Of a stretch of 41,190 nucleotides of DNA, positions 1 through 8,416 are shown in pieces. Each line of letters starts with the position of its first letter. The stretch's first letter is position 1. Below the pieces are notes generated by a model. That model saw nothing but the letters and a program-made list of their open reading frames with translations. It was not told the origin of the DNA and made no database searches. Both the position numbers and the translations under genes were made by a program. This DNA is from Halovivax sp. (GTDB lineage Archaea; Halobacteriota; Halobacteria; Halobacteriales; Natrialbaceae): the NCBI GenBank assembly GCA_007119345.1, contig SKPV01000147.1:1-41190 (forward strand). The letters run 5' to 3'.

Positions 1-149
1 CAGCCGTTTCGAAGGCGACGGTTTGCCAGCCGTTTCGAAGGCGACGGTTTGCCAGCCGTTTCGAAGGCGACGGTTTGCCAGCCGTTTCGAACGCGATGGT
101 TCGGCAGCTGTTCCGAACGCGATGGTTCGGCAGCCGTTCCGAACGCGAG
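1..149. repeat. 26-bp tandem repeat, about 5.7 copies
   Basis: Six head-to-tail units of 26 bp begin at 1, 27, 53, 79, 105 and 131; each starts CAGCCGTTTCGAA or a close variant. The first three are identical, the next three drift in step (GAAGGCGACGG becomes GAACGCGATGG), and the last is cut at 19 bases. The array probably continues to the left of the window. It lies upstream of the transporter promoter and shows no coding character of its own, although it stays open in several frames because 26 is not a multiple of 3. Confidence 0.95.
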
Positions 150-230
150 CTCCCTCACGCGGCTCTCCGTCGAGCGTTCGGACGGGGGAGCGCCCGCTCC
201 GGCGCGCTTCGCTCGCCGCTTCCCGAGGCG

Positions 231-239
231 CTTTTATCC
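231..239 (+). promoter_or_regulatory. Probable TATA element of MFS gene
   Basis: CTTTTATCC is the only A/T-rich run in the region and lies 20-28 bases before the GTG at 259, the spacing expected for an archaeal TATA box driving a leaderless transcript. It is the main argument for starting the transporter at 259. Confidence 0.5.
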
Positions 240-258
240 CTGCCTCCGATCCGAGACC

Positions 259-1506
259 GTGGCGCGCTTCGAGAGTCTCCGCGGGTTCGACGCCGGCGTC
301 TGGGTCGTCGCCGTCGCCCGGTTCGTCAACGTCCTCGGTTCGGGGATCGTCTACCCTTTCGCGACGCTATACTTCTACCGCGAGGTCGGCATCCCGTTCA
401 CGCTGGTCGGAACGGGGCTGTTCGCCAACAGCGTCGGCCTCGCGATCGGCACACTGATCGGCGGCTTCCTGGCGGATCGGTACGGCCGTCGCCCGGTGAT
501 GGTGGCGAGCATGGCCCTCGCCGCGCCGTCGCTCGCGGCGTACGCGCTGGTGACGACGGCCGCGGAGTTCGTCGTCGTCGCCGCGGTGGCGGGCACGGTG
601 ATGGGGCTGTTCACGCCGGCCAGCCAGGCGATGATCGCGGACCTCACTGACGACGAGGCGCGCGATCGCGCCTACGCCCTGCTGAAGGTGGCGAGCAACG
701 CCGGGTTCGGCGCGGGATTCGTCCTCGGCGGCCTGATCTACGGGGTGACCCAGACCGGCGTCTTCGTCGCGAACGGGGCGACCAGCGCCGTGGTGGCCCT
801 GGTCCTCCTCGCCGCGCTCCCGCGATCGCCGGCGGCCGAGCGACTCGAGACCGGCGTCGGATCCGTCCGTGAGACGGTACGAGCGTGGGGGCGGTCGGTA
901 ACGCATCCGACCATTCTCGGGCTCGCGGCGCTGAACGTCGGCTTCGCGATCATGTACGCCCAGATGAACTCGACGATCCCGGTGCACGCCGAGGCGACGT
1001 TCGACCTTACCAGCGAGCAACTCGGGACGCTGTTCGTGCTCAATCCGCTGGTGATCGTACTCTTTCAGCTCCCGATCGTCGCTCGGATCGCCGACTGGCG
1101 TCGGACTCGGGGCCTGCTGGTTTCGGCGGGTTTCTGGACGGCGAGCTTCGTCGCCGTCTTCCTCTCGTACGGTGCCCCCTGGGCGATCGGCGTCGGCCTG
1201 ATCGGCGCATTTCTCGTCCTGCGCACGATCGGCGAGATCCTCCACGCCCCGCTGATCACCGCCCTCGCGAGCGACGTCGGACCGGTCGCCGAGCGGGGCT
1301 CGAAGCTCTCGGTGCTGGAGGTCGCGAAGCGACTCGGCTTCGGCGTCGGCCCCGTGCTCGGCGGCCTCTTCTTCGACTTCGGCGTCGATCACCTCCTCTG
1401 GCCGACGCTCGTCGTCGGCTGTCTGTGCCTGGGACTCGGCGTCCTCGCGCTCGAACGGCGCGTGACGCCCCGCCAGAACGGAACCGCCGCGGCCGTCGGC
1501 GGTTGA
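259..1506 (+). CDS. MFS transporter
   Basis: This is a 415-residue Major Facilitator Superfamily permease with about 12 hydrophobic segments, the usual family length. The signature loop between helices 2 and 3 is clear at residues 68-79 (GGFLADRYGRRP). A second glycine-rich segment (VLGGLFFDFG) lies near the C-terminus. The frame is open back to 49, but the extra N-terminal 70 residues would be translated repeat DNA and are Arg/Ser-rich, so the GTG at 259, placed 20-28 bases after a TATA-like element, is the better start. Substrate is unknown; drug or metabolite efflux is typical of this shape of MFS protein, but that is inference. It stands alone, followed by a convergent zinc-finger gene. 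Confidence 0.9.
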   Translation: MARFESLRGFDAGVWVVAVARFVNVLGSGIVYPFATLYFYREVGIPFTLVGTGLFANSVGLAIGTLIGGFLADRYGRRPVMVASMALAAPSLAAYALVTTAAEFVVVAAVAGTVMGLFTPASQAMIADLTDDEARDRAYALLKVASNAGFGAGFVLGGLIYGVTQTGVFVANGATSAVVALVLLAALPRSPAAERLETGVGSVRETVRAWGRSVTHPTILGLAALNVGFAIMYAQMNSTIPVHAEATFDLTSEQLGTLFVLNPLVIVLFQLPIVARIADWRRTRGLLVSAGFWTASFVAVFLSYGAPWAIGVGLIGAFLVLRTIGEILHAPLITALASDVGPVAERGSKLSVLEVAKRLGFGVGPVLGGLFFDFGVDHLLWPTLVVGCLCLGLGVLALERRVTPRQNGTAAAVGG

Positions 1507-1594
1507 ACCCGACGGTTCCGGGTCTCGCGCGGACCCGCTCGCGTTCCCCGTGCGCACGCTCTGCGGAACTGCCGTGCCGTCGGCCCGCCCGCGA

Positions 1595-1744
1595 TCAGAC
1601 GACGGCCCGGACCCACTCCGCGGTGACGAACTTGTGCCGACACCCCTCACAGAGGTCCACCTCGACGACCTCTCCCCGATCGAGGTGGACGTGATACTGC
1701 TGGACGGGATCGGCCTCGCCGCAGTTTGCGCACGCGTACGTCAT
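1595..1744 (-). CDS. Small CxxC zinc-finger protein (49 aa)
   Basis: A 49-residue reading frame starts at ATG 1744 with MTYACANCGEADPV and ends ...RAVV-stop. It carries two CxxC knuckles (CANC at residues 5-8, CEGC at 32-35), a tetracysteine set that should bind one zinc ion. Small zinc-finger proteins of this kind are abundant in haloarchaea and some affect motility, biofilm or stress responses; no role can be read for this one. The strongly patterned Cys spacing, the acidic composition and the start placed close to an A/T-rich stretch (ACGATATAGG near 1770) support a real gene. It converges with the MFS gene. Confidence 0.8.
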   Translation of the reverse strand: MTYACANCGEADPVQQYHVHLDRGEVVEVDLCEGCRHKFVTAEWVRAVV

Positions 1745-1899
1745 GTCGAGATCCGAAGCTACGACGCCCGACGATATAGGCGCTTGCCCCCCGTTCGCAC
1801 GCTAGAACGATGCCTCGTGCCGAGACCCTACCGGGTCGAGGCACGGGAGCCGTGTGGCTTTGCCTTGGCCCGTCCCGGCGGCGAATCGGTCCGAGGACC

Positions 1900-2034
1900 G
1901 ATCGGGTCGGGAGCGGATGGCGGGCGGATCAGGTCGGGAGCGGATGGCGGGCGGATCAGGTCGGGAGCGGATGGCGGGCGGATCAGGTCGGGAGCGGATG
2001 GCGGGCGGATCAGGACGGGAGCGGACAGAGGCTC
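1900..2034. repeat. 27-bp tandem repeat, about 4.5 copies
   Basis: Units begin at 1900, 1927, 1954, 1981 and 2008 with the pattern GATCAGGTCGGGAGCGGATG followed by GCGGGCG; the middle three are identical and the outer ones diverge. The fifth unit overlaps the 3' end of the cupin gene, whose TGA (complement of 2010-2012) lies in the unit's GATCAGG. Just to the left, CGGTCC-GA-GGACCG (around 1886-1899) is a perfect inverted repeat that could act as a terminator stem. Confidence 0.95.
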
Positions 2035-2339
2035 GCGGTGAACACGACGGGGCCGTCCGTGTCGTTGCGCGCCCCGTGGACGATGCCACGCTCGTGGAGG
2101 ACGACGCCGGGCGCGTCGATCCGCTCCTCCTCGTCTTCCTGGAGCACGGTGACCGTCCCCTCCAGTACGTGGAAGACGTTCGTGCTGTCGCCGTGCTCGT
2201 GGGGATCGAGCGTCGCGCCCGGTCCGAGCGCGAACGCTTTCACGAGCACGTCGTCGGTGACGACCAGTTCGGCGGTCTCCACGGCGTCCGGCTCCGGCTC
2301 GAGATCGGCGAGCGCCGACGCGTACCTGTCGAGGTCCAT
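2010..2339 (-). CDS. Cupin-domain protein
   Basis: This 109-residue single-domain cupin has the two metal-binding motifs in the right order: PHEHGDSTNVFHVLEG (motif 1, with two His and the Glu/Gly turn) and the ERGIVHGARN region (motif 2 His). Such small cupins bind a divalent metal and serve as isomerases, dioxygenases or ligand sensors; the particular reaction cannot be read. The frame extends 28 residues further upstream, but the ATG at 2339 (MDLDRYASAL) starts where family homology begins. The stop codon falls inside a 27-bp tandem repeat, so the last residues (CPLPS) may have been reshaped by repeat expansion. Confidence 0.85.
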   Translation of the reverse strand: MDLDRYASALADLEPEPDAVETAELVVTDDVLVKAFALGPGATLDPHEHGDSTNVFHVLEGTVTVLQEDEEERIDAPGVVLHERGIVHGARNDTDGPVVFTASLCPLPS

Positions 2340-2504
2340 GACGATACCTACCCCGCCTGCGCACTTGAAAGGAGCCGGCGACGGAGCGACCGGCCCGACC
2401 GCGCTCGTCCGACGTTCCGTCATCGCGAGCGAACGCCCCGCCTCCGCTCCGACGACGCTCCGTCATCGCGATCGAACGCCGTCACGCACCGTCACGACGC
2501 CACG

Positions 2505-3719
2505 TCAGAGCCGCTCGCCCACCGTCTCGGCCAGCGCCGCGATCCCCTCGTCGATCTCCTCGGGCGAGACGTAGCTGAAGGACAGGCGCAAACACCGCCC
2601 GCCGTCGCCGTCCGGGTAGAACATGGTGCCGGGAAGGTAGGTGACGCCGGCGTCGACGGCGTCCTCGAGCATCGCCTCGGCGTCGATTCCCGGGGGCAGC
2701 TCGACCCACACGAAGAACCCGCCGTCGGGTTCCGTCCAGGTCGTCCCATCAGGCATCCGGTCGGCTAACGCCTCGAGCATTCGGTCGCGTCGGCGCTCGT
2801 AGGCCGCCCGGAGGTGGGGAAGCGAGTCTTCGAGGTGGCCGGCGTCGCAGTAGCGGCCGACGACGCTTCGGGTGAAGGTGTTCGTCCCGCCGGCGGACAG
2901 CGTCCGGACGGCGTCCCGGATCGGCTCGTCGGCGAGCAGCCAGCCCAGCCGCACCCCGGGCGCGACGGTCTTGGCGAACGTGCCGACGCGGATCACGCGG
3001 CCGGCGTCGTCGAGCGCGGCCAGCGGCGGTTGCGGGTCGCCCTCGTATCGCAGGTCGCCGTAGGCGTCGTCCTCCAGGACCGCGAAGTCGTACTCGGCAG
3101 CCAGCTCCAGCAAGCGGTCGCGGCGCCGGCGCGGGAGCGTGGTTCCGGTCGGGTTCTGGAAGTTCGGGATCGTGTACAGCAGCGTCGGCGACGGCCGGCC
3201 CGCCGCGCGCCGGTCCGCGAGGGTGGCCCCGAGGCTCGCGACGTCGAGGCCGTCGTCGTCGACGGGGGCGCCGAGGATCTCCACGCCGAAGTTCTTGAAC
3301 ACGCGAAGCGAACCCATGAACGTCGGCTGCTCGACGACCACGACGTCGCCCGGGTCGAGGAACGCCCGGCAGACGCCGTCGATGGCGTGGGTGGCGCCGT
3401 TGGTCACCATCGCCGCCGTCTCGTCGGGGTCGATCCCGCGGTCGGCCGCGCGCTCGACCACGAACTCCTCGAGGCGCTCCGCGTACTCGCCGCCCCCGTA
3501 CTGCAGCGCGCTCTCGCCCTCGACTCGGAACACTTCCTCGACGGCGTCGGCGAGGCGCTCGGTCGGAAACGACGCCGGGTAGGGGAATCCGAACGCGAGC
3601 GAGACCGCGTCGGCCGTCGCGAGGGCCCGCCAGTCGCCGTAGGTCGATCGATCGAGGACCGCGCGGGCCTCGGCCGTCAGCAGGTGAGCGGCCGGGCTCG
3701 CCGCATCGTCGGGAACCAT
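2505..3719 (-). CDS. PLP-dependent aminotransferase, class I/II
   Basis: This 404-residue protein is a fold-type I aminotransferase. Visible landmarks are the substrate/PLP Asn in PNFQNPTG (about 185-192), the Asp and Tyr in EDDAYGD (217 and 220), the Schiff-base lysine K250 in GTFAKTVAPG, and the carboxylate-binding Arg in LRLSFSY (378). The order and spacing match the LysN/AlaA and MocR-like branch that uses alpha-aminoadipate, branched-chain or aromatic amino acids with 2-oxoglutarate. It begins at ATG 3719 with an A/T-rich element (complement of ACCAAAAGCC) about 30 bases upstream. No MocR DNA-binding domain is fused. Substrate unassigned. Confidence 0.92.
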   Translation of the reverse strand: MVPDDAASPAAHLLTAEARAVLDRSTYGDWRALATADAVSLAFGFPYPASFPTERLADAVEEVFRVEGESALQYGGGEYAERLEEFVVERAADRGIDPDETAAMVTNGATHAIDGVCRAFLDPGDVVVVEQPTFMGSLRVFKNFGVEILGAPVDDDGLDVASLGATLADRRAAGRPSPTLLYTIPNFQNPTGTTLPRRRRDRLLELAAEYDFAVLEDDAYGDLRYEGDPQPPLAALDDAGRVIRVGTFAKTVAPGVRLGWLLADEPIRDAVRTLSAGGTNTFTRSVVGRYCDAGHLEDSLPHLRAAYERRRDRMLEALADRMPDGTTWTEPDGGFFVWVELPPGIDAEAMLEDAVDAGVTYLPGTMFYPDGDGGRCLRLSFSYVSPEEIDEGIAALAETVGERL

Positions 3720-3854
3720 CTCGTGGGTGGTCAGGCGGACGAACCAAAAGCCTGCGTGTAGCGGAGAAGGTGGCGGGGCGGTCGCGGGCGGCTGGCGAGC
3801 CGCCCGGGCCCGGCGGGGGATCGACGCTCCTCGGTGCCCGTTCGGCGACCCCGC

Positions 3855-6080
3855 TCAGCTCGTGTCCAGCTCGATGACGGTCGTCTCCGTCACCGCGGCG
3901 TTCGCCTTCCGCCAGAGCCGGTTCGTCGTCGAGACGCCGCCGCCGAACTCGCTCGCGACGTCCCCGCGCGCGTACTCGACGGGTCCGAACGCGTCGGTCC
4001 CGGTCTTCTCGGGGGCTTCGACGTAGTACGTCGCCTCCCCGCTCGCGTCGTCGACGTCCAGCGAGACGACCTGCCGGTAGCCGTCGACGGCCCGAACGGC
4101 CGCGACGTCGCCGCCGACGACCTCCCAGCCGAGCGGAATCGCGTCGCGGACCCGTACATTCTCGTCGCTCTCGACGGCGATCGTGATCCGGTGGGTCTGG
4201 CCCGCCGTCACCGCGGACGCGTCGTGGTCGCGCGAGACGGCGGCGTCGACGGGCGCGTCTTCACCGACGGGAACGTCGTCCTCGTGGACGACGTGCGGGC
4301 CGCCGTTGATGCCGCCCGCGAAGGCGACCCCGTTGCGCTGGACGAGACACCAGAAGAACGGCGTCGACGCCGTCAGGCCGTCGCCGAGTTCCCCGCCGCC
4401 GCTCATCGTCCGCTCCTCGGGAATCTCCTTCCCGCGGCGGTAGTACGCCGTCTCGAGGAGGTACCAGTCGTCGGCCGGATCGCCCGGCTCCGCGTCTTCG
4501 AAGCGGTCGTCGTACTCTTCCACGTCCGGCCCCGCCGGCAGGGGATCTCCGGGGGCGACGATCCGGTAGATCCGCGCGCCGGCGTGGTAGTGACCCGCGT
4601 AGATGCGACCATCGGGGTCGACGTCGAGGTTGTGCGGCGAGAGCCGGAAGTTGCCGAACCCGTCGTACTCGTCGGGCTTCTCGTCCGGATCGTCCTCCCT
4701 CTCGGCCTCCGCCTCGAAGCCCGCGGCGTCGCCCCATCCCTCGTCGGCCGCGCCGTCGATGAGGATCCAGCCGTCGAGTTCCCGCGGCTCGGCCGCGGGA
4801 TCGGCGCCCGGCCGATCCCGGTACATCTCGAACGGCGGTTCTGTCAGCGGCTCGTACAGGTCGTCGTCGGCGTTCCAGAGGATCGAGGCCGCCCCGAGGT
4901 AGACCGGTTCCGAGTCGCCCTCGATGACGTCGTCGAGCGGATCACCGTCCACCAGGTAGTAGTAGCCGGTCTCGCCGTCGTTGAGGGCGTTTCCGCCTTC
5001 TTCCTGCGGGTCGCTGTCGGGGTTCTCGTGGCCGACGACCATCACCCGCTTGCCGTCGATCAGCGTCGGCGCGGGGACGGTGTGGTGGGCCCGTTGACTC
5101 TCGAAGACGCCCAACTCCTCGATGTCCGTCGGGTCGGAGACGTCGAGAATCCGCGTCCCGGCGTCCAGATACCCGAGGTAGGCGATCGGAATCCCGTACC
5201 TCGGATCCTCCTGGACGACGACGTCGTGAGCGTACGTCTGGAGCGGATTCTCGATCCCGTCGCCCGCCGTCTCCTGGCCGGGCCACGTCCAGGTGTTGGC
5301 CTGCGCGAGCTGGTCCGTCCCGCGCTCGAACGCGAAGACGTTCATCGAGCCGCTGACGCCGTCGGCGCCGTGAGCGGTGAAGACGTACTCCTCGCCGCCG
5401 ATCTGGTGGTGCCAGCAGTTGTGCGGGCCGAGCACCCACCGCGAGATGCTCACGCTGTCGACGACCTCCGGGTTGCCGGGGTCGGAGACGTCGACGGCCA
5501 GCAGCGCCGCGGCCTCCGCGCTGGTTGAGTGGTCGTCCGTCGAGAGCAGTCCATCCTCGTTCTCGCCGAACAGGGCGGTGAGCGGCTGTTTGCAGACGAA
5601 GACGTAGTCGCCGTCGTCGGAAACCTTGACGTCCATGCAGGCGGATTCGGTGTTGTCGTTGCGGACGAACGACAGCACCGTCAGGTCGGCCCCGTCGAGT
5701 TCGTCCTCGCTCTCGGCGCGGGTGAAGTCGCTGATCTCCAGAATCGCGAGGCCGCGCTGGGTGTCGTCGTCGGTGTCCGAGAACATGGTCACGAACGCGA
5801 GGTCGTCGTGGACGCGAAGCTCGGTCATCCCGCCGACGTGGGCGTCCTCGGGCTGGCCGGATAGACTCGCGGAGCCGACGCCGCCGGCGCTGTGGTAGCC
5901 GACGAGTTCCGACCGCACCGCGGTGTCGGCCACGTTGTCACCGAGGTAGCCGTCGGTGCCGCCGCCGAACTTGTTGTGGGCGCCGGCCCGCGTCCCGAGG
6001 GCCGCGACGCCGAGCGCGCCCGCCGCCGCTTTCATCACCGCTCGCCTGGTCGCCGTTCCGAGCGTGTCTCGTGGGAGCAT
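3855..6080 (-). CDS. Tat-exported LVIVD-repeat-like protein
   Basis: The 741-residue product starts MLPRDTLGTATRRAVMKAAA, with an RR followed by a hydrophobic Ala/Gly run ending near TRAGAHNKFG: a twin-arginine signal without a lipobox Cys, so probably secreted. The mature part contains repeated short strands of the type LAILEISDF, AVDVSDPGNPEVVD and TRILDVSDPTDIEELGV, the pattern of LVIVD beta-propeller repeats, plus several conserved His (GPHNCWHHQIGG, LSPHNLDVDPDG, YAGHYHAG) that could bind metal. The last ~120 residues form a separate beta-rich domain (TAGQTHRITIAVESDENVRV). It is divergent from the amidohydrolase gene, 200 bases away. Function unknown. Confidence 0.85.
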   Translation of the reverse strand: MLPRDTLGTATRRAVMKAAAGALGVAALGTRAGAHNKFGGGTDGYLGDNVADTAVRSELVGYHSAGGVGSASLSGQPEDAHVGGMTELRVHDDLAFVTMFSDTDDDTQRGLAILEISDFTRAESEDELDGADLTVLSFVRNDNTESACMDVKVSDDGDYVFVCKQPLTALFGENEDGLLSTDDHSTSAEAAALLAVDVSDPGNPEVVDSVSISRWVLGPHNCWHHQIGGEEYVFTAHGADGVSGSMNVFAFERGTDQLAQANTWTWPGQETAGDGIENPLQTYAHDVVVQEDPRYGIPIAYLGYLDAGTRILDVSDPTDIEELGVFESQRAHHTVPAPTLIDGKRVMVVGHENPDSDPQEEGGNALNDGETGYYYLVDGDPLDDVIEGDSEPVYLGAASILWNADDDLYEPLTEPPFEMYRDRPGADPAAEPRELDGWILIDGAADEGWGDAAGFEAEAEREDDPDEKPDEYDGFGNFRLSPHNLDVDPDGRIYAGHYHAGARIYRIVAPGDPLPAGPDVEEYDDRFEDAEPGDPADDWYLLETAYYRRGKEIPEERTMSGGGELGDGLTASTPFFWCLVQRNGVAFAGGINGGPHVVHEDDVPVGEDAPVDAAVSRDHDASAVTAGQTHRITIAVESDENVRVRDAIPLGWEVVGGDVAAVRAVDGYRQVVSLDVDDASGEATYYVEAPEKTGTDAFGPVEYARGDVASEFGGGVSTTNRLWRKANAAVTETTVIELDTS

Positions 6081-6280
6081 GGTTCTCCGTGCGGTGGCTC
6101 GACAGGTCGCTGGTAAGGGTTTGGGACAAATCCGTCCAAACGACCGCCGCGGCCCCGCCCCTCCGCGATCGTTCGAGCGGGGTCGAGCGGACCCGGGCGC
6201 GCTCGATCGCCGCGGCGGCGCGGATCGCGCACCGTGCCGGGAGCCAAAACGGTTTGCCGGTGGGGCTCGACACCTCGGAC

Positions 6281-7504
6281 ATGCGATACATCGACTGCGG
6301 CCTGCTGTACGACGGCACGGGCCGGGAGTTCCTGTCCGACGCCCGCGTCGTGATCGAGGACGGACGGGTGAGCGAGGTCGGTCCGGTCGAGGACGTCGAA
6401 GCGCCCGCGGACGCCGAGCGCATCGACCATTCGGGAGAGGCCGTGATCCCCGGACTGATCGACGCCCACCTGCACATCTGGGGAACCCGCGCGATGGACC
6501 CGTTCACGTGGGTCACCGAGACGGACCGCGAGTCGCTGCGGGCGGCCCGCGCGACGGTCGACCTCCGGCGGATGCTCGAGGCCGGCTTCACCACCGTCCG
6601 CGACGTCGGCAGCGACGTGGCCATCGGCCTCCGCGACGCCGTCGAGGAGGGCGAGATTCCGGGTCCGCGGATCTACACGAGCGGGCGGGCGTTCTCCCAG
6701 ACCGGCGGACACGGCGACCGTCACTTCCTGCCCAAACGGTGGCTCGACACCGAACACGACTCGTCGATCGTCGACGGTCCGACGGCCTGCCGCGAGGGCG
6801 CCCGCAGCCGAATCCGCGAGGGCGCCGACCTGATCAAAATCTCGACGACCGGCGGCGTCCTCTCGGAGAAGGACGAGCCCCACCACAGCCAGTTCACCGA
6901 CGAGGAGATCCGCGCGTTCACGGAGGAGGCCCACCGCGTCGAGATTCCGGTCGCCGCCCACGCCCAGGGCGCGCCGGGAATCAAGAGCGCGCTGCGAAAC
7001 GGCGTCGACACGATCGAACACGGCATCTACCTCGACGACGAGTCGATCGACCTCCTCCGGGAGACCGGGGCGGTGCTGGTCCCCACGCTCTCGATCGTCG
7101 ACCGGATCTGCGAGCACGGCGAGGACCACGGCGTGCCCGAGTGGGGGATGCGAAAGGCCGTCGAGGTCCGGGAGGACCACGTCGAGTCGATCGCCCGCGC
7201 CTACGAGGACGGGATCCCTATCGCCGCCGGTACCGACTTCATCGGCCCGGAACTCGTCCCGCACGGGGAGAACGCGATGGAGCTCGAACTCTTCGTCGAC
7301 GCCGTTGGAATGGACCCCGTCGACGCCCTGTACGCCGCGACCGGCGCCGCGGGGGAGACGGTCCCGGACGACGACGTCGGGACCCTCACAGCCGGCGACC
7401 GGGCCGACCTCGTCGCCCTCGCGGACGATCCCCGCGAGGACGTCTCCGTCGTCCGCGACGGGATCGCGGCGGTCTACAAGGGCGGCGAACTGGTCGACGG
7501 GTAA
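6281..7504 (+). CDS. Metal-dependent amidohydrolase
   Basis: A 407-residue amidohydrolase-superfamily enzyme of the imidazolonepropionase/Xaa-Pro-dipeptidase type. The binuclear metal site is readable: HLH in IDAHLHIWG (about 62-66), the Lys in LIKISTTGG that would be carboxylated, His in AAHAQG, His in TIEHGIYL, and Asp in IAAGTDF. The C-terminus (GDRADLVALADDP...VYKGGELVDG) is the usual beta-sandwich return. The start at ATG 6281 (MRYIDCGLLYDGTG) fits the family and follows CCAAAACGGTTT by about 30 bases. Substrate is not predictable beyond a C-N bond in a cyclic amide or peptide. Its stop codon is inside a 22-bp duplication. Confidence 0.9.
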   Translation: MRYIDCGLLYDGTGREFLSDARVVIEDGRVSEVGPVEDVEAPADAERIDHSGEAVIPGLIDAHLHIWGTRAMDPFTWVTETDRESLRAARATVDLRRMLEAGFTTVRDVGSDVAIGLRDAVEEGEIPGPRIYTSGRAFSQTGGHGDRHFLPKRWLDTEHDSSIVDGPTACREGARSRIREGADLIKISTTGGVLSEKDEPHHSQFTDEEIRAFTEEAHRVEIPVAAHAQGAPGIKSALRNGVDTIEHGIYLDDESIDLLRETGAVLVPTLSIVDRICEHGEDHGVPEWGMRKAVEVREDHVESIARAYEDGIPIAAGTDFIGPELVPHGENAMELELFVDAVGMDPVDALYAATGAAGETVPDDDVGTLTAGDRADLVALADDPREDVSVVRDGIAAVYKGGELVDG

Positions 7505-7545
7505 CGGCGAACCGGTCGACGGGTAACGGCGAACCGGTCGAGAAC
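7490..7545 (+). repeat. 22-bp duplication across the amidohydrolase stop
   Basis: CGGTCGACGGGTAACGGCGA-type units start at 7490 and 7512, with a partial third from 7534. Each full unit carries GGGTAACGG, so the TAA that ends the amidohydrolase exists twice; a one-unit contraction would leave the protein end unchanged. Confidence 0.85.
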
Positions 7546-7551
7546 TGAGGG

Positions 7552-8154
7552 TCAGCCGGTTTCGTCGCCGCCCGCCCGGTCCCCGTCCGTGCCGCGCTCG
7601 CGCGCGGGAACTCCCGCAGCCGGATCCTCGATCCAGTTGTAACACCGGAACGACTCCGGCGGCCGATCGCCCGTCAGCATCTCGATCGGAACGAATCCGC
7701 GGCCGCCGCGGGCCCCGGTCGGGCGCGCGTCCGCGTCCTCGTAGCGCATCACCTTCGCGTCGAGCGATACGGTGAGTTCGATCGTCCCCCGGTGGTCGTC
7801 GTCGGGGTCGAACGTCAGGTCGACCGCCGACGGGGCGATTCCCAGGTAGGCCCGGTTGTCCGCGCCCTCGACGGCCAGGTCGTGGCTGATCAGCGCGCCG
7901 GCGAGCCCCTCGAGCCAGTCGGCCATCGCGTCGGCGTCGAGCTCGCGTCTGCAGTCGAACCCCTCCGGCGACACCGTTCCCGAGTCGAACGCGAGGGTCG
8001 GGTAGACGAGCTGGTCCGTCGGGAGGACGTGGTCGGTCGATTTTGGGTCCGGCGGCGTCTCCGGGACGTCGAGGTCGTTCGACCCGGCCGTCTCGTCGGT
8101 CCCGTCCCGGTCACCGTCGTCGCTCGTCGGCTCGGCGCCCTCGTCGTCGGTCAT
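7552..8154 (-). CDS. Conserved haloarchaeal protein of unknown function
   Basis: The 200-residue product has an acidic, disordered first 45 residues (DDEGAEPTSDDGDRDGTDE...) followed by a compact domain from HVLPTDQLVYPTLAFDSG to FVPIEMLTGDRPPESFRCYNWIEDP. I do not recognise the family. No signal peptide, membrane segment or catalytic motif is visible; the alternation of beta strands (RGTIELTVSLDAKVMRYED) suggests an alpha/beta fold. The frame opens five residues earlier at MVSERM, but MTDDEG at 8154 is the more usual-looking start. A 21-bp tandem repeat array occupies 31-135 bases upstream of the start, exactly where its promoter should be. Confidence 0.7.
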   Translation of the reverse strand: MTDDEGAEPTSDDGDRDGTDETAGSNDLDVPETPPDPKSTDHVLPTDQLVYPTLAFDSGTVSPEGFDCRRELDADAMADWLEGLAGALISHDLAVEGADNRAYLGIAPSAVDLTFDPDDDHRGTIELTVSLDAKVMRYEDADARPTGARGGRGFVPIEMLTGDRPPESFRCYNWIEDPAAGVPARERGTDGDRAGGDETG

Positions 8155-8184
8155 CCTTTCCGACACCACCGTCTCGTCGCGGTC

Positions 8185-8289
8185 GGGATCGGTCGGGGCC
8201 CAGCTGGGATCGGCGGGGTCGCGGCCGGGATCGGTCGGGTCGCGGCCGGGATCGATCGGGTCGCAGCTGGGATCGGTCGGATCGCGGAC
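8185..8289. repeat. 21-bp tandem repeat, 5 copies
   Basis: Five contiguous units start at 8185, 8206, 8227, 8248 and 8269, consensus GGGATCGGTCGGGTCGCGGC plus C, with ends alternating GCGGCC and GCAGCT. They lie immediately upstream of the 200-residue gene and contain no A/T-rich promoter element, so they either separate it from its promoter or replace it. Confidence 0.95.
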
Positions 8290-8416
8290 GTCGTCGTCCG
8301 GACCGATCCGCCTCGTTGGGGCGTCATGCGTTCGCTGCCGCCCGTTGGCGCGATCGGACCAAGAATGTGTGGAAACGGGGCCGCGGATACCCGCGGTGGA
8401 CGAACGGGACGGGCGA

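Noticed and set aside
367..1650. Long minus-strand frame (427 residues) opposite the MFS gene
   Set aside because: Arg-rich shadow of a high-GC coding region; no hydrophobic core or family pattern, while the plus-strand gene has clear MFS motifs.
3834..5528. 564-residue plus-strand frame opposite the Tat-exported protein
   Set aside because: Val/Arg-rich antisense shadow; the minus frame has the Tat signal and repeats.
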